From Faecalibacterium prausnitzii (lineage in GTDB: Bacteria > Bacillota > Clostridia > Oscillospirales > Ruminococcaceae): 64,000 nt of DNA. Position numbers and translations under genes: made by a program. The stretch covers positions 1,922,001 to 1,986,000 of the forward strand of contig NZ_CP065377.1 in NCBI RefSeq assembly GCF_019967995.1. Direction: 5' to 3'. Positions 1 to 9,972 of the stretch are shown here, piece after piece. The number at the start of each line of letters is the position of its first letter. Positions within the stretch are counted from its first letter, which is position 1. The notes beneath the pieces are model-generated. The model made no database searches, had not been told where the DNA came from, and saw nothing but the letters and a program-made list of their open reading frames with translations.

Positions 1-151
1 AGGTGACCTCGATGAGGTCGCCCGCCTTGACGGCCTGGCTGGCCTTGGCGACCTTGCCGTTGATGAGGATGCGGCCTGCATCGGCCACCTCGTTTGCCAC
101 GGTGCGGCGCTTGATGAGCCGCGAAACTTTCAGGTATTTGTCCAATCGCAT
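1..151 (-). CDS. rqcP: S4-domain RNA-binding protein, RqcP/YabO type (partial, C-terminus off the window)
   Basis: About 50 N-terminal residues are visible. They begin [16 protein letters not shown] and continue with the S4 fold pattern, including [13 protein letters not shown] and a following KAGDLIEV turn. Members of this small family (about 80-90 aa) bind 23S rRNA and tRNA on the obstructed 50S subunit and help RqcH add C-terminal alanine tails during ribosome quality control. The gene lies downstream of mazG and hup on the same strand, which resembles the mazG-yabO order of Bacillus. The start follows a GGAGG ribosome-binding site and lies just after a terminator hairpin, so it is probably read by partial read-through from hup. 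HSP15-type S4 proteins are an alternative, but context favours RqcP. Confidence 0.85.
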   Translation of the reverse strand, partial: MRLDKYLKVSRLIKRRTVANEVADAGRILINGKVAKASQAVKAGDLIEVT

Positions 152-171
152 GGGAAACCTCCATATAAAAA

Positions 172-198
172 GCCGCCGGGCCAAACGGTTCCGGCGGC
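172..198 (-). terminator. Intrinsic terminator after hup
   Basis: GCCGCCGG and CCGGCGGC arms form a perfect 8-bp stem that is followed on the minus strand by a TTTTTAT tract. It sits between hup and rqcP and should let hup be transcribed in excess of rqcP. Confidence 0.8.
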
Positions 199-211
199 AG
201 TGGGTTCTCTC

Positions 212-481
212 TTACAGGGTGTCCTTCAGAGCCTTGCCCGGCTTGAACACGATGCTGCGGGAAGCAGCGATGGTGATGGGCTCGCGGGTGCGGGGGTTGA
301 TGCCCTGACGCTCGGCGCGCTCACGGATCTCGAAGGTACCGAAGCCGGAGATGGTGATCTTCTCACCCTCTGCCATGGCCTTACCCAGTGCCTCGAATGC
401 AGCGTTGACAGCCAGCTCAGCGCTCTTCTTGCTCATTTCGGTGTTTGCCGCAACCTGTGCGATCAGATCAGTCTTGGTCAT
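212..481 (-). CDS. hup: HU-family DNA-binding protein
   Basis: This 89-residue histone-like protein begins MTKTDLIAQVAANTEMSK and has the full HU layout. Helical dimerisation residues come first (about 1-45), then the ISGFGTFEIRERAERQG beta segment, then the DNA-intercalating arm with the signature GINPRTREPITI (about 61-72). HU dimers bend and wrap DNA in the nucleoid and assist replication, recombination and repair. The length is exactly typical. The start has a GGAGGT ribosome-binding site. The gene lies 31 bp after mazG and is followed by a strong terminator, so it is the last efficiently expressed gene of the mazG transcript and may have its own uncharacterised promoter. Confidence 0.97.
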   Translation of the reverse strand: MTKTDLIAQVAANTEMSKKSAELAVNAAFEALGKAMAEGEKITISGFGTFEIRERAERQGINPRTREPITIAASRSIVFKPGKALKDTL

Positions 482-512
482 AATAGTAAAACCTCCACAA
501 AATTTGTACTCA

Positions 513-1259
513 TCATTTTCTATCTATCGGAGCAGGCGTTTCGGCCTGATACCCGTTCGCTCCCGCCTGTGGGGCCAGCAGCTCGTCCCGAAACCGCTTC
601 GAGGCAAAGGTCAGTGCTTCTTCGGCATCCACACCGGCCAGCCGGATGGCGTTGACCGCTGCGAACAGCAGCTCTCCCGCCCGTGCGGCGGCATCCTCCG
701 GTGCAGCGGCGTCCCAGTTCTGTTCTGCCGCCCGCAGGGCAGCAGCCGCGCATTCCTGGTCCACTGCACCGAGGCCATGGCCTGCGGCGCGCTTCTGCAG
801 TTTCTGAGCATACATCAAAGCAGGCAGGGTGGCCGGTACGGTGCCCAGCTCATCGGCCAGCGTCCGGCGTCCCTTTTCCTTATTTTTGAGCGCATCCCAG
901 CTGTTTATACCGGCATTTTCCGCCGCAGAGGAGGCAAAGATGTTCGGGTGACGGAACACCAGCTTCTCGCACACCTCACGGCAGACCTGTTCAAAATCGA
1001 ACCGGCCCCGCTCCTCCTCCATGACGGCATGGAAGGCTACCTGCATCAGCACATCGCCCAGCTCTTCCCGCAGCATCGCGGGGTCGTCGGCATCCAGGGC
1101 TTCCAGTGCCTCATACGTTTCCTCCAGAAAATTTTTCCGGATGGACTGGTGCGTCTGCACCTTGTCCCACGGACAGCCTGTTTCGGGGTCGCGCAGGATG
1201 CGGAGGATCTCGATGAGGTCCTCTGCCGTATAGTGCTCCCGCTCCGGCCAGTCCAGCAT
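513..1259 (-). CDS. mazG: Nucleoside triphosphate pyrophosphohydrolase MazG
   Basis: A 248-residue protein with the all-alpha MazG NTP-PPase fold. The EExxE-type metal-binding helix is visible as FLEETYEALEALD, followed by MLREELGDVLMQVAFH. GCPWDKVQTHQSIR near residue 30 is the hallmark N-terminal motif of the family. The enzyme hydrolyses (d)NTPs to NMP and pyrophosphate, clearing non-canonical nucleotides. In some bacteria MazG also lowers (p)ppGpp, which is relevant because a rel gene lies 5 kb away. The ATG at 1259 is chosen over the longer frame because AAGGGAG lies just upstream and homologues begin near MLDWPEREHY. A promoter lies at 1297-1325. Confidence 0.94.
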   Translation of the reverse strand: MLDWPEREHYTAEDLIEILRILRDPETGCPWDKVQTHQSIRKNFLEETYEALEALDADDPAMLREELGDVLMQVAFHAVMEEERGRFDFEQVCREVCEKLVFRHPNIFASSAAENAGINSWDALKNKEKGRRTLADELGTVPATLPALMYAQKLQKRAAGHGLGAVDQECAAAALRAAEQNWDAAAPEDAAARAGELLFAAVNAIRLAGVDAEEALTFASKRFRDELLAPQAGANGYQAETPAPIDRK

Positions 1260-1296
1260 GGGCAAACGCTCCCTTCTGCTCCAAAAGTAGGGCTTT

Positions 1297-1325
1297 ATTG
1301 TATCGCAGAATCCGCCATTTTTCAA
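1297..1325 (-). promoter_or_regulatory. Sigma-A type promoter for mazG-hup-rqcP
   Basis: On the minus strand TTGAAA is followed by 17 bp and TACAAT, about 30 bp upstream of the mazG ribosome-binding site. Confidence 0.65.
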
Positions 1326-1393
1326 GGGGACAAGCGCATTTTCCGGTTTTTCGCTCCAAATGTTTCCAGATTTTTCACACTTTGGTACAAAAA

Positions 1394-1422
1394 CGGGCGG
1401 TATCCCGCACGGACACCGCCCG
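1394..1422 (-). terminator. Intrinsic terminator after the zinc-ribbon gene
   Basis: CGGGCGGT and ACCGCCCG arms flank a short loop, followed on the minus strand by TTTTTG. It separates the zinc-ribbon gene from the mazG promoter. Confidence 0.8.
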
Positions 1423-1445
1423 CTCCGGGCTGTTTCAATTTCAGG

Positions 1446-1880
1446 TCACAGCTGCGCGCCGCACTTGTTGCAGAACAGTGCATCGTCCGAGACCGGAGCG
1501 CCGCACTGCGGGCAGGTCTTCTTTTCCTCCGCAGCAGGCTGTGCGTCGGTGGGGAACTCGATGGTCACGCTGTCCGCCGGTGCTTCGGGTTCCGGGGCAG
1601 CTTCCGCTGCGGGCGTCCCGATGCTCTCACGCAGAGCGGTCAGATCTTTTTCGATGGCATCGATCATCTCGATGTACTTATCCACAAGGGGCTGGTTCTC
1701 CTCGTTGCCCTTGGCCAGACTGTACACCAGCGCACCCAGCTGGCGCTGTGCGCGGGCGAGCTTGGTCTGCTCGTTCACGATCTTTGCCTGCGTCTTGCCG
1801 CGCTCGGCCAGATCCATTGCTGCGTTTTTGCCTTTTTCGGCATATTCCAGACCCATTTCCTTGATCTTGTTGAAATCCAT
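1446..1880 (-). CDS. Small zinc-ribbon protein with helical N-terminus
   Basis: A 144-residue soluble protein. The first 90 residues are predicted helix with coiled-coil character (DFNKIKEMGLEYAEKGKN, then KIVNEQTKLARAQRQ). A Pro/Ala/Glu-rich linker follows, and the C-terminus holds a zinc ribbon with CPQCG and CNKCG knuckles. Such proteins are common in clostridia and have no assigned function; zinc is presumably structural. The start at 1880 is supported by a GAGAGGTG ribosome-binding site. A near-consensus promoter and a strong terminator make it monocistronic. No signal peptide or membrane segment is present. I do not recognise a named family beyond the C-terminal ribbon. Confidence 0.85.
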   Translation of the reverse strand: MDFNKIKEMGLEYAEKGKNAAMDLAERGKTQAKIVNEQTKLARAQRQLGALVYSLAKGNEENQPLVDKYIEMIDAIEKDLTALRESIGTPAAEAAPEPEAPADSVTIEFPTDAQPAAEEKKTCPQCGAPVSDDALFCNKCGAQL

Positions 1881-1940
1881 AACAGACACCTCTCTCAGCG
1901 GAAGGGTACTTCCCCTCCTGTGCTTTCGGATGATGGTTTC

Positions 1941-1969
1941 ATTATAGCGCACTCCACCTCTGATTGCAA
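1941..1969 (-). promoter_or_regulatory. Strong sigma-A promoter for the zinc-ribbon gene
   Basis: Minus-strand TTGCAA, 17 bp, TATAAT. It gives a leader of about 55 nt before the start at 1880. Confidence 0.8.
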
Positions 1970-2051
1970 CGAATTTGCCGCAAGTTTTACAGTTTCGTGC
2001 GGATTTGGAAACAGATTTTTCGCATTTACACAAACTCCGGACAGCCCTTCG

Positions 2052-2990
2052 TCAGTTCGCCTCGCTGCCGTAGAACTCCCGCAGCATACTGTCGGCAGGC
2101 AGCAGGTCCAGCGGCAGGGGGGCCACATGCTCGAACCGGCGGGCCGTCTCGTCCCACAGCTCGGCATTGTGACCTTCCAGCACGAACTGGCGGCGCACCT
2201 TTTGCAGCAGCTGGGCGATGAGGCCCATCTCGTAGGTGAAGGAAGTGTCCAGCAGGAAGTCCGCCGTGGTCTTGAAGCCCTTGATATACCGGGTCTCGCC
2301 GTCCAGGACGCGGTCCCACATGGCAAGGGTCTTTTCGGGGCTGCGGCCGCGGGCGGCGGCATCGCGCAGGGTGCGGCGGCACAGGCGGATGTCCTGGGTG
2401 TTGATGACCCGGCGGCCGTCGATGCAGTATTCCTCCCGCAGACCGGCATAGATGCGGTAGACTTCCTCACCGGGCACAAGGCTGGTCAGCTCCGGGTTGA
2501 GAGCATGGATGCCCTCCACGATGCAGACGCCGCCCTGCAGGTCCACGGGTTCGGTCGCATCCGAGCGCTTCTCGCTGGTGAAATCGTAGATCGGCAGCAC
2601 GGTCTTTCCCGTCTCGCTCAGCTCGCGGAGGCACTGCCGGATGAGGGGCAGATCCATGGTGTCGGGGTTCTCGTAGTCCAGTGTACCGTCCGGCATCCGG
2701 GGGTAGAACTCCGCGCCCCGGAAGAAATTGTCCAGACTGACCACATGGGCAGGTGTGCCCTGCCGGATGAGTTCTTCGGCCAGCTTGTGGGCCGAGGTGG
2801 TCTTGCCGCTGGCCGACGGGCCGGTGAGCATGACGATCTTAGTGCCGGAAAAGCGGACTTTTTCGGCCGCGTAGCGGACCCGCTCGCGGTAGCTGCGCTC
2901 GCTCATCTCCGCCAGCGCTTCCGGGCTGCGGGCGGCAATGTTATAAAGGTCGATCTCCACCAGGCGTTTCGGGACCCAAATCGTGATCAT
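2052..2990 (-). CDS. Nucleoside kinase of the uridine kinase/phosphoribulokinase superfamily
   Basis: A 312-residue P-loop kinase. The Walker A is MLTGPSASGKTTSAHKL (about residues 49-65), and the DNFFRG motif and the VDLQGGVCIVEGIHAL segment match uridine-kinase substrate-binding elements. It lacks the N-terminal TGS/threonyl-tRNA-synthetase-like half present in many clostridial relatives and carries only a short N-terminal extension. Expected chemistry is ATP-dependent phosphorylation of a nucleoside (uridine or cytidine) or a related small substrate, but specificity cannot be read from sequence. The ATG at 2990 lies inside the end of hemZ, giving a 50-bp overlap in another frame and implying translational coupling. 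It is the last gene of the eleven-gene run. Confidence 0.85.
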   Translation of the reverse strand: MITIWVPKRLVEIDLYNIAARSPEALAEMSERSYRERVRYAAEKVRFSGTKIVMLTGPSASGKTTSAHKLAEELIRQGTPAHVVSLDNFFRGAEFYPRMPDGTLDYENPDTMDLPLIRQCLRELSETGKTVLPIYDFTSEKRSDATEPVDLQGGVCIVEGIHALNPELTSLVPGEEVYRIYAGLREEYCIDGRRVINTQDIRLCRRTLRDAAARGRSPEKTLAMWDRVLDGETRYIKGFKTTADFLLDTSFTYEMGLIAQLLQKVRRQFVLEGHNAELWDETARRFEHVAPLPLDLLPADSMLREFYGSEAN

Positions 2991-4416
2991 AAAAATCAGC
3001 CACTCCTTTTTTCCGTTCCAGAACCTCCGCAAAGCGCTGGATGTACTCGGTCGGATACTTAAAGTTGAAGATGCGCTGCATCCGTTTTCCGCCGTCGGCC
3101 ACCAGCTTGGTGCTGCCGCCCGCGCCTGCGGAAAGGATAGTCTGGACTTCCTCCATGATATAGATGTTGTAATATCCCTCGTGGCCCGGCTTGCACCAGC
3201 CCACGTTTTCCAGATTTTGCAGGGTGTTCTTCTGGCGGTAGAGGTAGTAGGGCCGATAGCCCGCCTCTGCCAGCAGATGGCAGCGTTCCAGCATGGCGGC
3301 CACATCGGCGTAGTCGTTCTCCTTCTGGTCCTCGATGACGATGCGGGAGGCCCGCTTGAGGGTCAGGGTGTGGACGGTGATGTTCTCCGGGTCGAGCGCG
3401 ATGGCCTGCCGCAGGCTGCGCTCAAAGCCCTCCACGGTGTCGCCGGGCAGGCCCGCGATGAGGTCCATGTTGATGTCGTCGTGGCCCGCCTTCCGGGCGT
3501 CGGCAAAGCAGTCCAGGATGTCCTGCGCCGAGTGCCGGCGGCCGATGCCGGCCAGCACCTCGTCCGAAAAGGTCTGGGGGTTGATGGAGATGCGGGTCGC
3601 CCCATACTCCTTGATGACGGCCAGCTTTTCGGCGTCGGTGCAGTCGGGGCGGCCTGCCTCCACCGTGTATTCCACGACGCGGGAAAGGTCAAAGCACTGC
3701 CGCACGGTGCCCATCAGCTGGCGGAGCTGGTCTGCCGAAAGGCTGGTGGGCGTGCCGCCGCCGATGTAGATACTGCACAGCTTCAGCCCGGCCTGCTCCG
3801 CCTGCGCCCGGATCTCCTCCACCTCGCGGCAAAGGCAGTCCACATAGGGCTGCACCAGCTTGCGGTCCCGGTCGAGATTGCAGCTGACGAAGCTGCAATA
3901 GCTGCACCGGGAGGGGCAGAACGGGATGCCGATGTACAGGCTGTAGGTCTTCGGCTCGCTGCCCAGGCGCAGGATCGGCTCCTGCAGATCGGCAATGGCT
4001 CTCGCCATCTGGTATTTCTGCTCCGAGCAGTCGAACCGGCCCAGGAAAAAGCGGTCGATCTCCGCTTCGCTCCAACCGGCAGCGCGCTTGTCGTGGATGA
4101 GTCGGACCGGGCGCACACCGGTCATCTTGCCCCAGGGCGGGCGGATGCCCGTCCAGCGGCGCAGCAGGTCATAGGTCAGGCTGGCAAGAGCAAAGGCTTC
4201 GGTCTCGCCGTCCGGCCCCGGCAGCGGGGCGGAGACGGCCTCCTGCCCGCCGTGCTCCCGCACCAGCGCCAGCAGACCGTTCGGCTTCCGCTCGGCCCAC
4301 ACGCAGTCCTCCCCGGCTTCAGGCGGAGTCAGGGTGAGCGGTGCCATTGGGTAAAACAGCCGGACCAGATGCTCGACCTCGTAGCCGGAAGCAAGCCCTG
4401 TGATATAGATCTTCAT
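2941..4416 (-). CDS. hemZ: Radical SAM coproporphyrinogen III dehydrogenase-like protein HemZ
   Basis: A 491-residue protein. An N-terminal domain of about 155 residues typical of HemZ precedes a radical SAM core. The cluster-binding cysteines are visible in GIPFCPSRCSYCSF (C167, C171, C174; CxxxCxxC). YIGGGTPTSL and the GLPGDT segment follow, as in the HemN family. HemZ/HemN enzymes convert coproporphyrinogen III to protoporphyrinogen without oxygen, but no other haem gene is present here and many clostridia keep hemZ without a full haem pathway, so the true substrate is uncertain. It starts 14 bp after the upstream hydrolase gene ends and overlaps the next gene by 50 bp. Confidence 0.9.
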   Translation of the reverse strand: MKIYITGLASGYEVEHLVRLFYPMAPLTLTPPEAGEDCVWAERKPNGLLALVREHGGQEAVSAPLPGPDGETEAFALASLTYDLLRRWTGIRPPWGKMTGVRPVRLIHDKRAAGWSEAEIDRFFLGRFDCSEQKYQMARAIADLQEPILRLGSEPKTYSLYIGIPFCPSRCSYCSFVSCNLDRDRKLVQPYVDCLCREVEEIRAQAEQAGLKLCSIYIGGGTPTSLSADQLRQLMGTVRQCFDLSRVVEYTVEAGRPDCTDAEKLAVIKEYGATRISINPQTFSDEVLAGIGRRHSAQDILDCFADARKAGHDDINMDLIAGLPGDTVEGFERSLRQAIALDPENITVHTLTLKRASRIVIEDQKENDYADVAAMLERCHLLAEAGYRPYYLYRQKNTLQNLENVGWCKPGHEGYYNIYIMEEVQTILSAGAGGSTKLVADGGKRMQRIFNFKYPTEYIQRFAEVLERKKGVADFYDHDLGPETPGGDRPL

Positions 4417-4430
4417 GTGTTCCTGCCTTT

Positions 4431-5036
4431 TTATGCGTTCCGCAGTGCGGCTTTGATATAGTAGTTGGTCTCCAGCTCCTCGCCATAGGTCGAGAAATCC
4501 CCGTGGCCGGGCAGGAGCTGGGTCTCTTTGGGGATGGGCAGGCCCGCGAACTTGCGCAGGCTCGCCTCCAGCTTGCGGTCGCTGCCGCCTTCGAGGTCGG
4601 TGCGGCCGATGCTACCCTGAAAGACCGTATCGCCCACAAAGAGATACTCGCTGCACAGCAGCACCACGCTGCCCTCGGTGTGGCCGGGGGTGTGCCATGC
4701 GGTGAAGGTCAGCTCATCCACCGAAAGGTTGGTCCCCTCTCCATAACCGAAATCGGCGCTCTTCAGGGGGAAGAGCTGGGTCCCGGCGCAGTCGGCGGCT
4801 TCGCACCAGATCTTTGCGCCCCACTCACGGCTCAGCACACCGGCGCTGCCCACATGGTCGTAGTGGCCGTGGGTGCACAGGATGTGCGTCAGCACGGCGC
4901 CGTGGTCCCGCAGGATCTTATCGTACTCCTGCACCTCGGCCGCCGGGTCGATGATGACCGCATGGCCTGCCTTGGTGAGCAGCAGAAAACTGTTGGTGTA
5001 AAACGGCGCAGAGCCGAGAAGATGAAATGCCTGCAT
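4431..5036 (-). CDS. Metallo-beta-lactamase fold hydrolase, glyoxalase II-like
   Basis: A 201-residue single-domain protein. The metal site THGHYDHVGS (HxHxDH) lies near residue 55, FTAWHTPGHTEGSVVLL provides the next histidine, and LPGHGDFS near the C-terminus the last. It has the compact length of the YcbL/glyoxalase II-like branch and lacks the substrate-binding helical domain of true GloB. The probable activity is hydrolysis of a thioester or related small molecule; the substrate is unknown. It sits 10 bp after dtd and 14 bp before hemZ in a packed operon, an arrangement (rel-dtd-hydrolase-hemZ) familiar from other Firmicutes. Confidence 0.92.
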   Translation of the reverse strand: MQAFHLLGSAPFYTNSFLLLTKAGHAVIIDPAAEVQEYDKILRDHGAVLTHILCTHGHYDHVGSAGVLSREWGAKIWCEAADCAGTQLFPLKSADFGYGEGTNLSVDELTFTAWHTPGHTEGSVVLLCSEYLFVGDTVFQGSIGRTDLEGGSDRKLEASLRKFAGLPIPKETQLLPGHGDFSTYGEELETNYYIKAALRNA

Positions 5037-5046
5037 GTTATCCCTC

Positions 5047-5508
5047 TCAATCCTTCTTTTTCCACTCGTCGGTGTCGATGACGATGGTGCAGGGCCCCTC
5101 GTTGACCAGAGCCACCTGCATATCCGCCCCGAACTCTCCGTGCCGGACCTCCCGGAGGCCCTGTTTGTTCATTTCAGCCAGAAACAGCTCGTAGGCGTCC
5201 ACTGCAAGCGGGGCTTTGGCTGCGTGGATGAAACTGGGCCGGAAGCCCTTTCGGGTGTCCCCATACAGGGTGAACTGGCTGACCACCAGCGCCGAATACC
5301 CAAGGTCTTTTGCGCTGAGGTTCAGCTTGTCGTTCTCATCCTTGAAGATGCGCAGGCCCGCGCACTTTTCGGCCAGTTTGGGCACGATGTCCAGCGAGTC
5401 GGTGTCGCGGACGCCCAGCAGGATGACAAGGCCAGGGCCGATGGCGCGGGGCTCGCCCCCATCGACCCGGACACTGGCCGACGAAACGGCCTGAATGACT
5501 GCACGCAT
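5047..5508 (-). CDS. dtd: D-aminoacyl-tRNA deacylase
   Basis: A 153-residue enzyme that hydrolyses D-aminoacyl-tRNAs, and glycine mischarged on tRNA-Ala, to free the tRNA. The start MRAVIQAVSSASVRVDG and the two active-site signatures SQFTLYGDTRKGFRP (about 77-92) and NEGPCTIVIDT near the C-terminus are intact. The length matches the family. It begins 3 bp after the rel stop codon; rel-dtd adjacency is a long-known conserved pair in Firmicutes. Confidence 0.97.
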   Translation of the reverse strand: MRAVIQAVSSASVRVDGGEPRAIGPGLVILLGVRDTDSLDIVPKLAEKCAGLRIFKDENDKLNLSAKDLGYSALVVSQFTLYGDTRKGFRPSFIHAAKAPLAVDAYELFLAEMNKQGLREVRHGEFGADMQVALVNEGPCTIVIDTDEWKKKD

Positions 5509-5511
5509 GGT

Positions 5512-7839
<2,328 letters not shown>

Positions 7840-9972
7840 TTACTCTTCCTCCAGACATTTCAAGATCGGTGCGTCGGCAAGATTCTTCTTGCCCTGTGCG
7901 GGCACCAGTGCCCAGAACTTTGCCCCGCCGCATTCCTGCACCGCGATGAGCCCCACCTGTTCGAGGGCGGTGAGCGCGACTAAGATTTTTCCGGTGTTCT
8001 GCTCCCCCAGCTTTGCGAACAGGGGCTGCAGATCCTCGGCGTGCCAGCGCCGGGCCTGCAGTTCACGGTACACTGTGATGATATCGCTCCGTTTGGGCAC
8101 CACGGCTGCTTTCTGTTCCGCCGTGAGCGGGGTGCCGCGCCGGAGCGCCTGCACCAGCGCCGTCTGCTCGGCGGCGGCATTGCCCAGCCCCGCCGGGTGC
8201 AGCTCCAGGATGCGGCCCGAAAGCTGTGCCCCGCGCGGCGCATCGTAGACCGAAAGGTTCAGCGCAACGTCCACGACATCGCCCATGGCATAGGGCAGCT
8301 GCTCCGGGTGCATCCCGAACCAGACGGCATACATGCTGGCGCTGCCCTGCCGCAGGCGCAGGCGGCAGTGCCTGCCCTCCGACACCGGGTAGATGCCGTC
8401 GATGACGGCCTTTTCCAGCACAAAAACGGGGGTGGGGTTCTCGGCTCCGTAGGGAGCCAGCTGTTCCAGCCGCCGGACCGACTCCACGGTGATGCGGTCC
8501 AGATGGATGGACAGGTCGCATTCCAGCGGCGGCGTGAGGAGCACGGGGCACTCCCGCGCGGCCCACTCGTTCAGGCGGCGGCGCAGCTCGTGCAGGTTCT
8601 CTTCCCGCACCGAGAGGCCCGCCGCCATGGCGTGGCCACCGAAGCGGAGCAGGATGTCCTCGCACGAGGCGATGCAGGCATGCAGGTTGAAGCCCTGCAC
8701 ACTGCGGCCGCTGCCCTTGCCCTCGCCGTGCTCATCCACCGAGACGACGATGACGGGGCGGCCGGTCTTTTCCACCAGCCGGGAGGCTACGATGCCGATG
8801 ACGCCGGGGTGCCAGTCCCGGCCCCAGATGAGGATGACCCGGTCTTCGAGGATGGCGGGTTCCGCATCCAGCTGCTCCTGCGCAGCCCGGACGATCTCCT
8901 GCTCGGTCTCCTGCCGAGCCACATTGATCTCGTTCAGCTTATGCGCCAGCTCCTCGGCGCGCTCCTCCTCCTCGCAGAGGACGAGCTGCAGCGCGGTGAC
9001 GGCGTTGTCCATCCGGCCCGCCGCGTTGATGCGGGGCGCGATGGCATAGCTGACGTTCTCGGCCGTGATGGGCCTGCCCGCCAGACCGACCTCTTCCAGC
9101 AGGGCCGAAAAGCCCGGCCGGTCGGTCTGCTGCAGCAGTTTCAGGCCCGCCTTGACGAGGGTGCGGTTCTCGCCTGTCAGCGGCATGACGTCCGCCACGG
9201 TGCCCACGGCGGCTAGGTCGCCGCAGTAGTCCAGCATCTCTTCCGGCGGGCAGCCGTCCAGCGCCGCACAGAGCTTGAAGGCCACCCCCGCGCCGCACAG
9301 GCCCTTGAAAGGGCTGTGATCGTCGGCGCGGCGGGGGTCCACGACGGCCACTGCGTGGGGCAGGGTATCGTGGGGCAGGTGGTGGTCCGTCACGATGAGG
9401 TCCACGCCCAGCGAAGCCGCAAAGTCGGCTTCTTCCAGCGCGGAGATGCCGTTGTCCACCGTGACGATGAGCTGACAGCCCTTGTCGTGGATGGACTGCA
9501 CGGCGTTTTTCGAAAGGCCGTAGCCGTCGCCCTCGCGGCTGGGCAGCATGCACTTGACATTTGCGCCCATTCCCTTGAGGTGCTGGTACAGCAGGGCCGT
9601 GGCCGTCACGCCGTCCACATCATAATCGCCGTAAACAACGATGGTCTGTTCTTTGTCGATGGCTTCGAGGATGCGGGCACAGGCTTTGTCCATGTCCGTC
9701 AGGAGCATGGGGTCGCTCAGCTCTTCCTCGCCCGCCAGCAGGGTCAGCGCCTCGGCGGGGTCGGTGATGCCGCGCGCAGCCAGGACACCCGCCAGCAGGC
9801 CCGCTTCCTTCTGTTGTACCGCCAGCGTGGCGGCGTATTTCTGCTCGCTCCAGGGTTCATCGTCCAGAGCGTTCTGCTCCAGTTCTTCGGTGTTCTGTTC
9901 CGCAATGGCGGCGGTCAGCTCCTTGAGGGCGGTGCGGTCAAATTCCTTTAAGGTCCATGCCCGGCAGGTCAT
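7840..9972 (-). CDS. recJ: Single-stranded-DNA 5'-3' exonuclease RecJ
   Basis: A 710-residue DHH-superfamily nuclease acting in recombination and base-excision repair. VVYGDYDVDGVTA (about 113-125) and VTDHHLPHD carry metal-binding aspartates and the DHH motif. The DHHA1 motif FGGHAMAAGLSV lies near residue 445, followed by the OB-fold. The last 100 residues form a winged-helix-like extension seen in clostridial RecJ. The start overlaps the upstream gene by 4 bp (ATGA), and the stop abuts the rel start, so recJ is translationally coupled on both sides. Confidence 0.96.
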   Translation of the reverse strand: MTCRAWTLKEFDRTALKELTAAIAEQNTEELEQNALDDEPWSEQKYAATLAVQQKEAGLLAGVLAARGITDPAEALTLLAGEEELSDPMLLTDMDKACARILEAIDKEQTIVVYGDYDVDGVTATALLYQHLKGMGANVKCMLPSREGDGYGLSKNAVQSIHDKGCQLIVTVDNGISALEEADFAASLGVDLIVTDHHLPHDTLPHAVAVVDPRRADDHSPFKGLCGAGVAFKLCAALDGCPPEEMLDYCGDLAAVGTVADVMPLTGENRTLVKAGLKLLQQTDRPGFSALLEEVGLAGRPITAENVSYAIAPRINAAGRMDNAVTALQLVLCEEEERAEELAHKLNEINVARQETEQEIVRAAQEQLDAEPAILEDRVILIWGRDWHPGVIGIVASRLVEKTGRPVIVVSVDEHGEGKGSGRSVQGFNLHACIASCEDILLRFGGHAMAAGLSVREENLHELRRRLNEWAARECPVLLTPPLECDLSIHLDRITVESVRRLEQLAPYGAENPTPVFVLEKAVIDGIYPVSEGRHCRLRLRQGSASMYAVWFGMHPEQLPYAMGDVVDVALNLSVYDAPRGAQLSGRILELHPAGLGNAAAEQTALVQALRRGTPLTAEQKAAVVPKRSDIITVYRELQARRWHAEDLQPLFAKLGEQNTGKILVALTALEQVGLIAVQECGGAKFWALVPAQGKKNLADAPILKCLEEE

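Noticed and set aside
351..3062. A 903-codon open frame on the plus strand
   Set aside because: Antisense to hup, mazG, the zinc-ribbon gene and the kinase, crossing their promoters and terminators.
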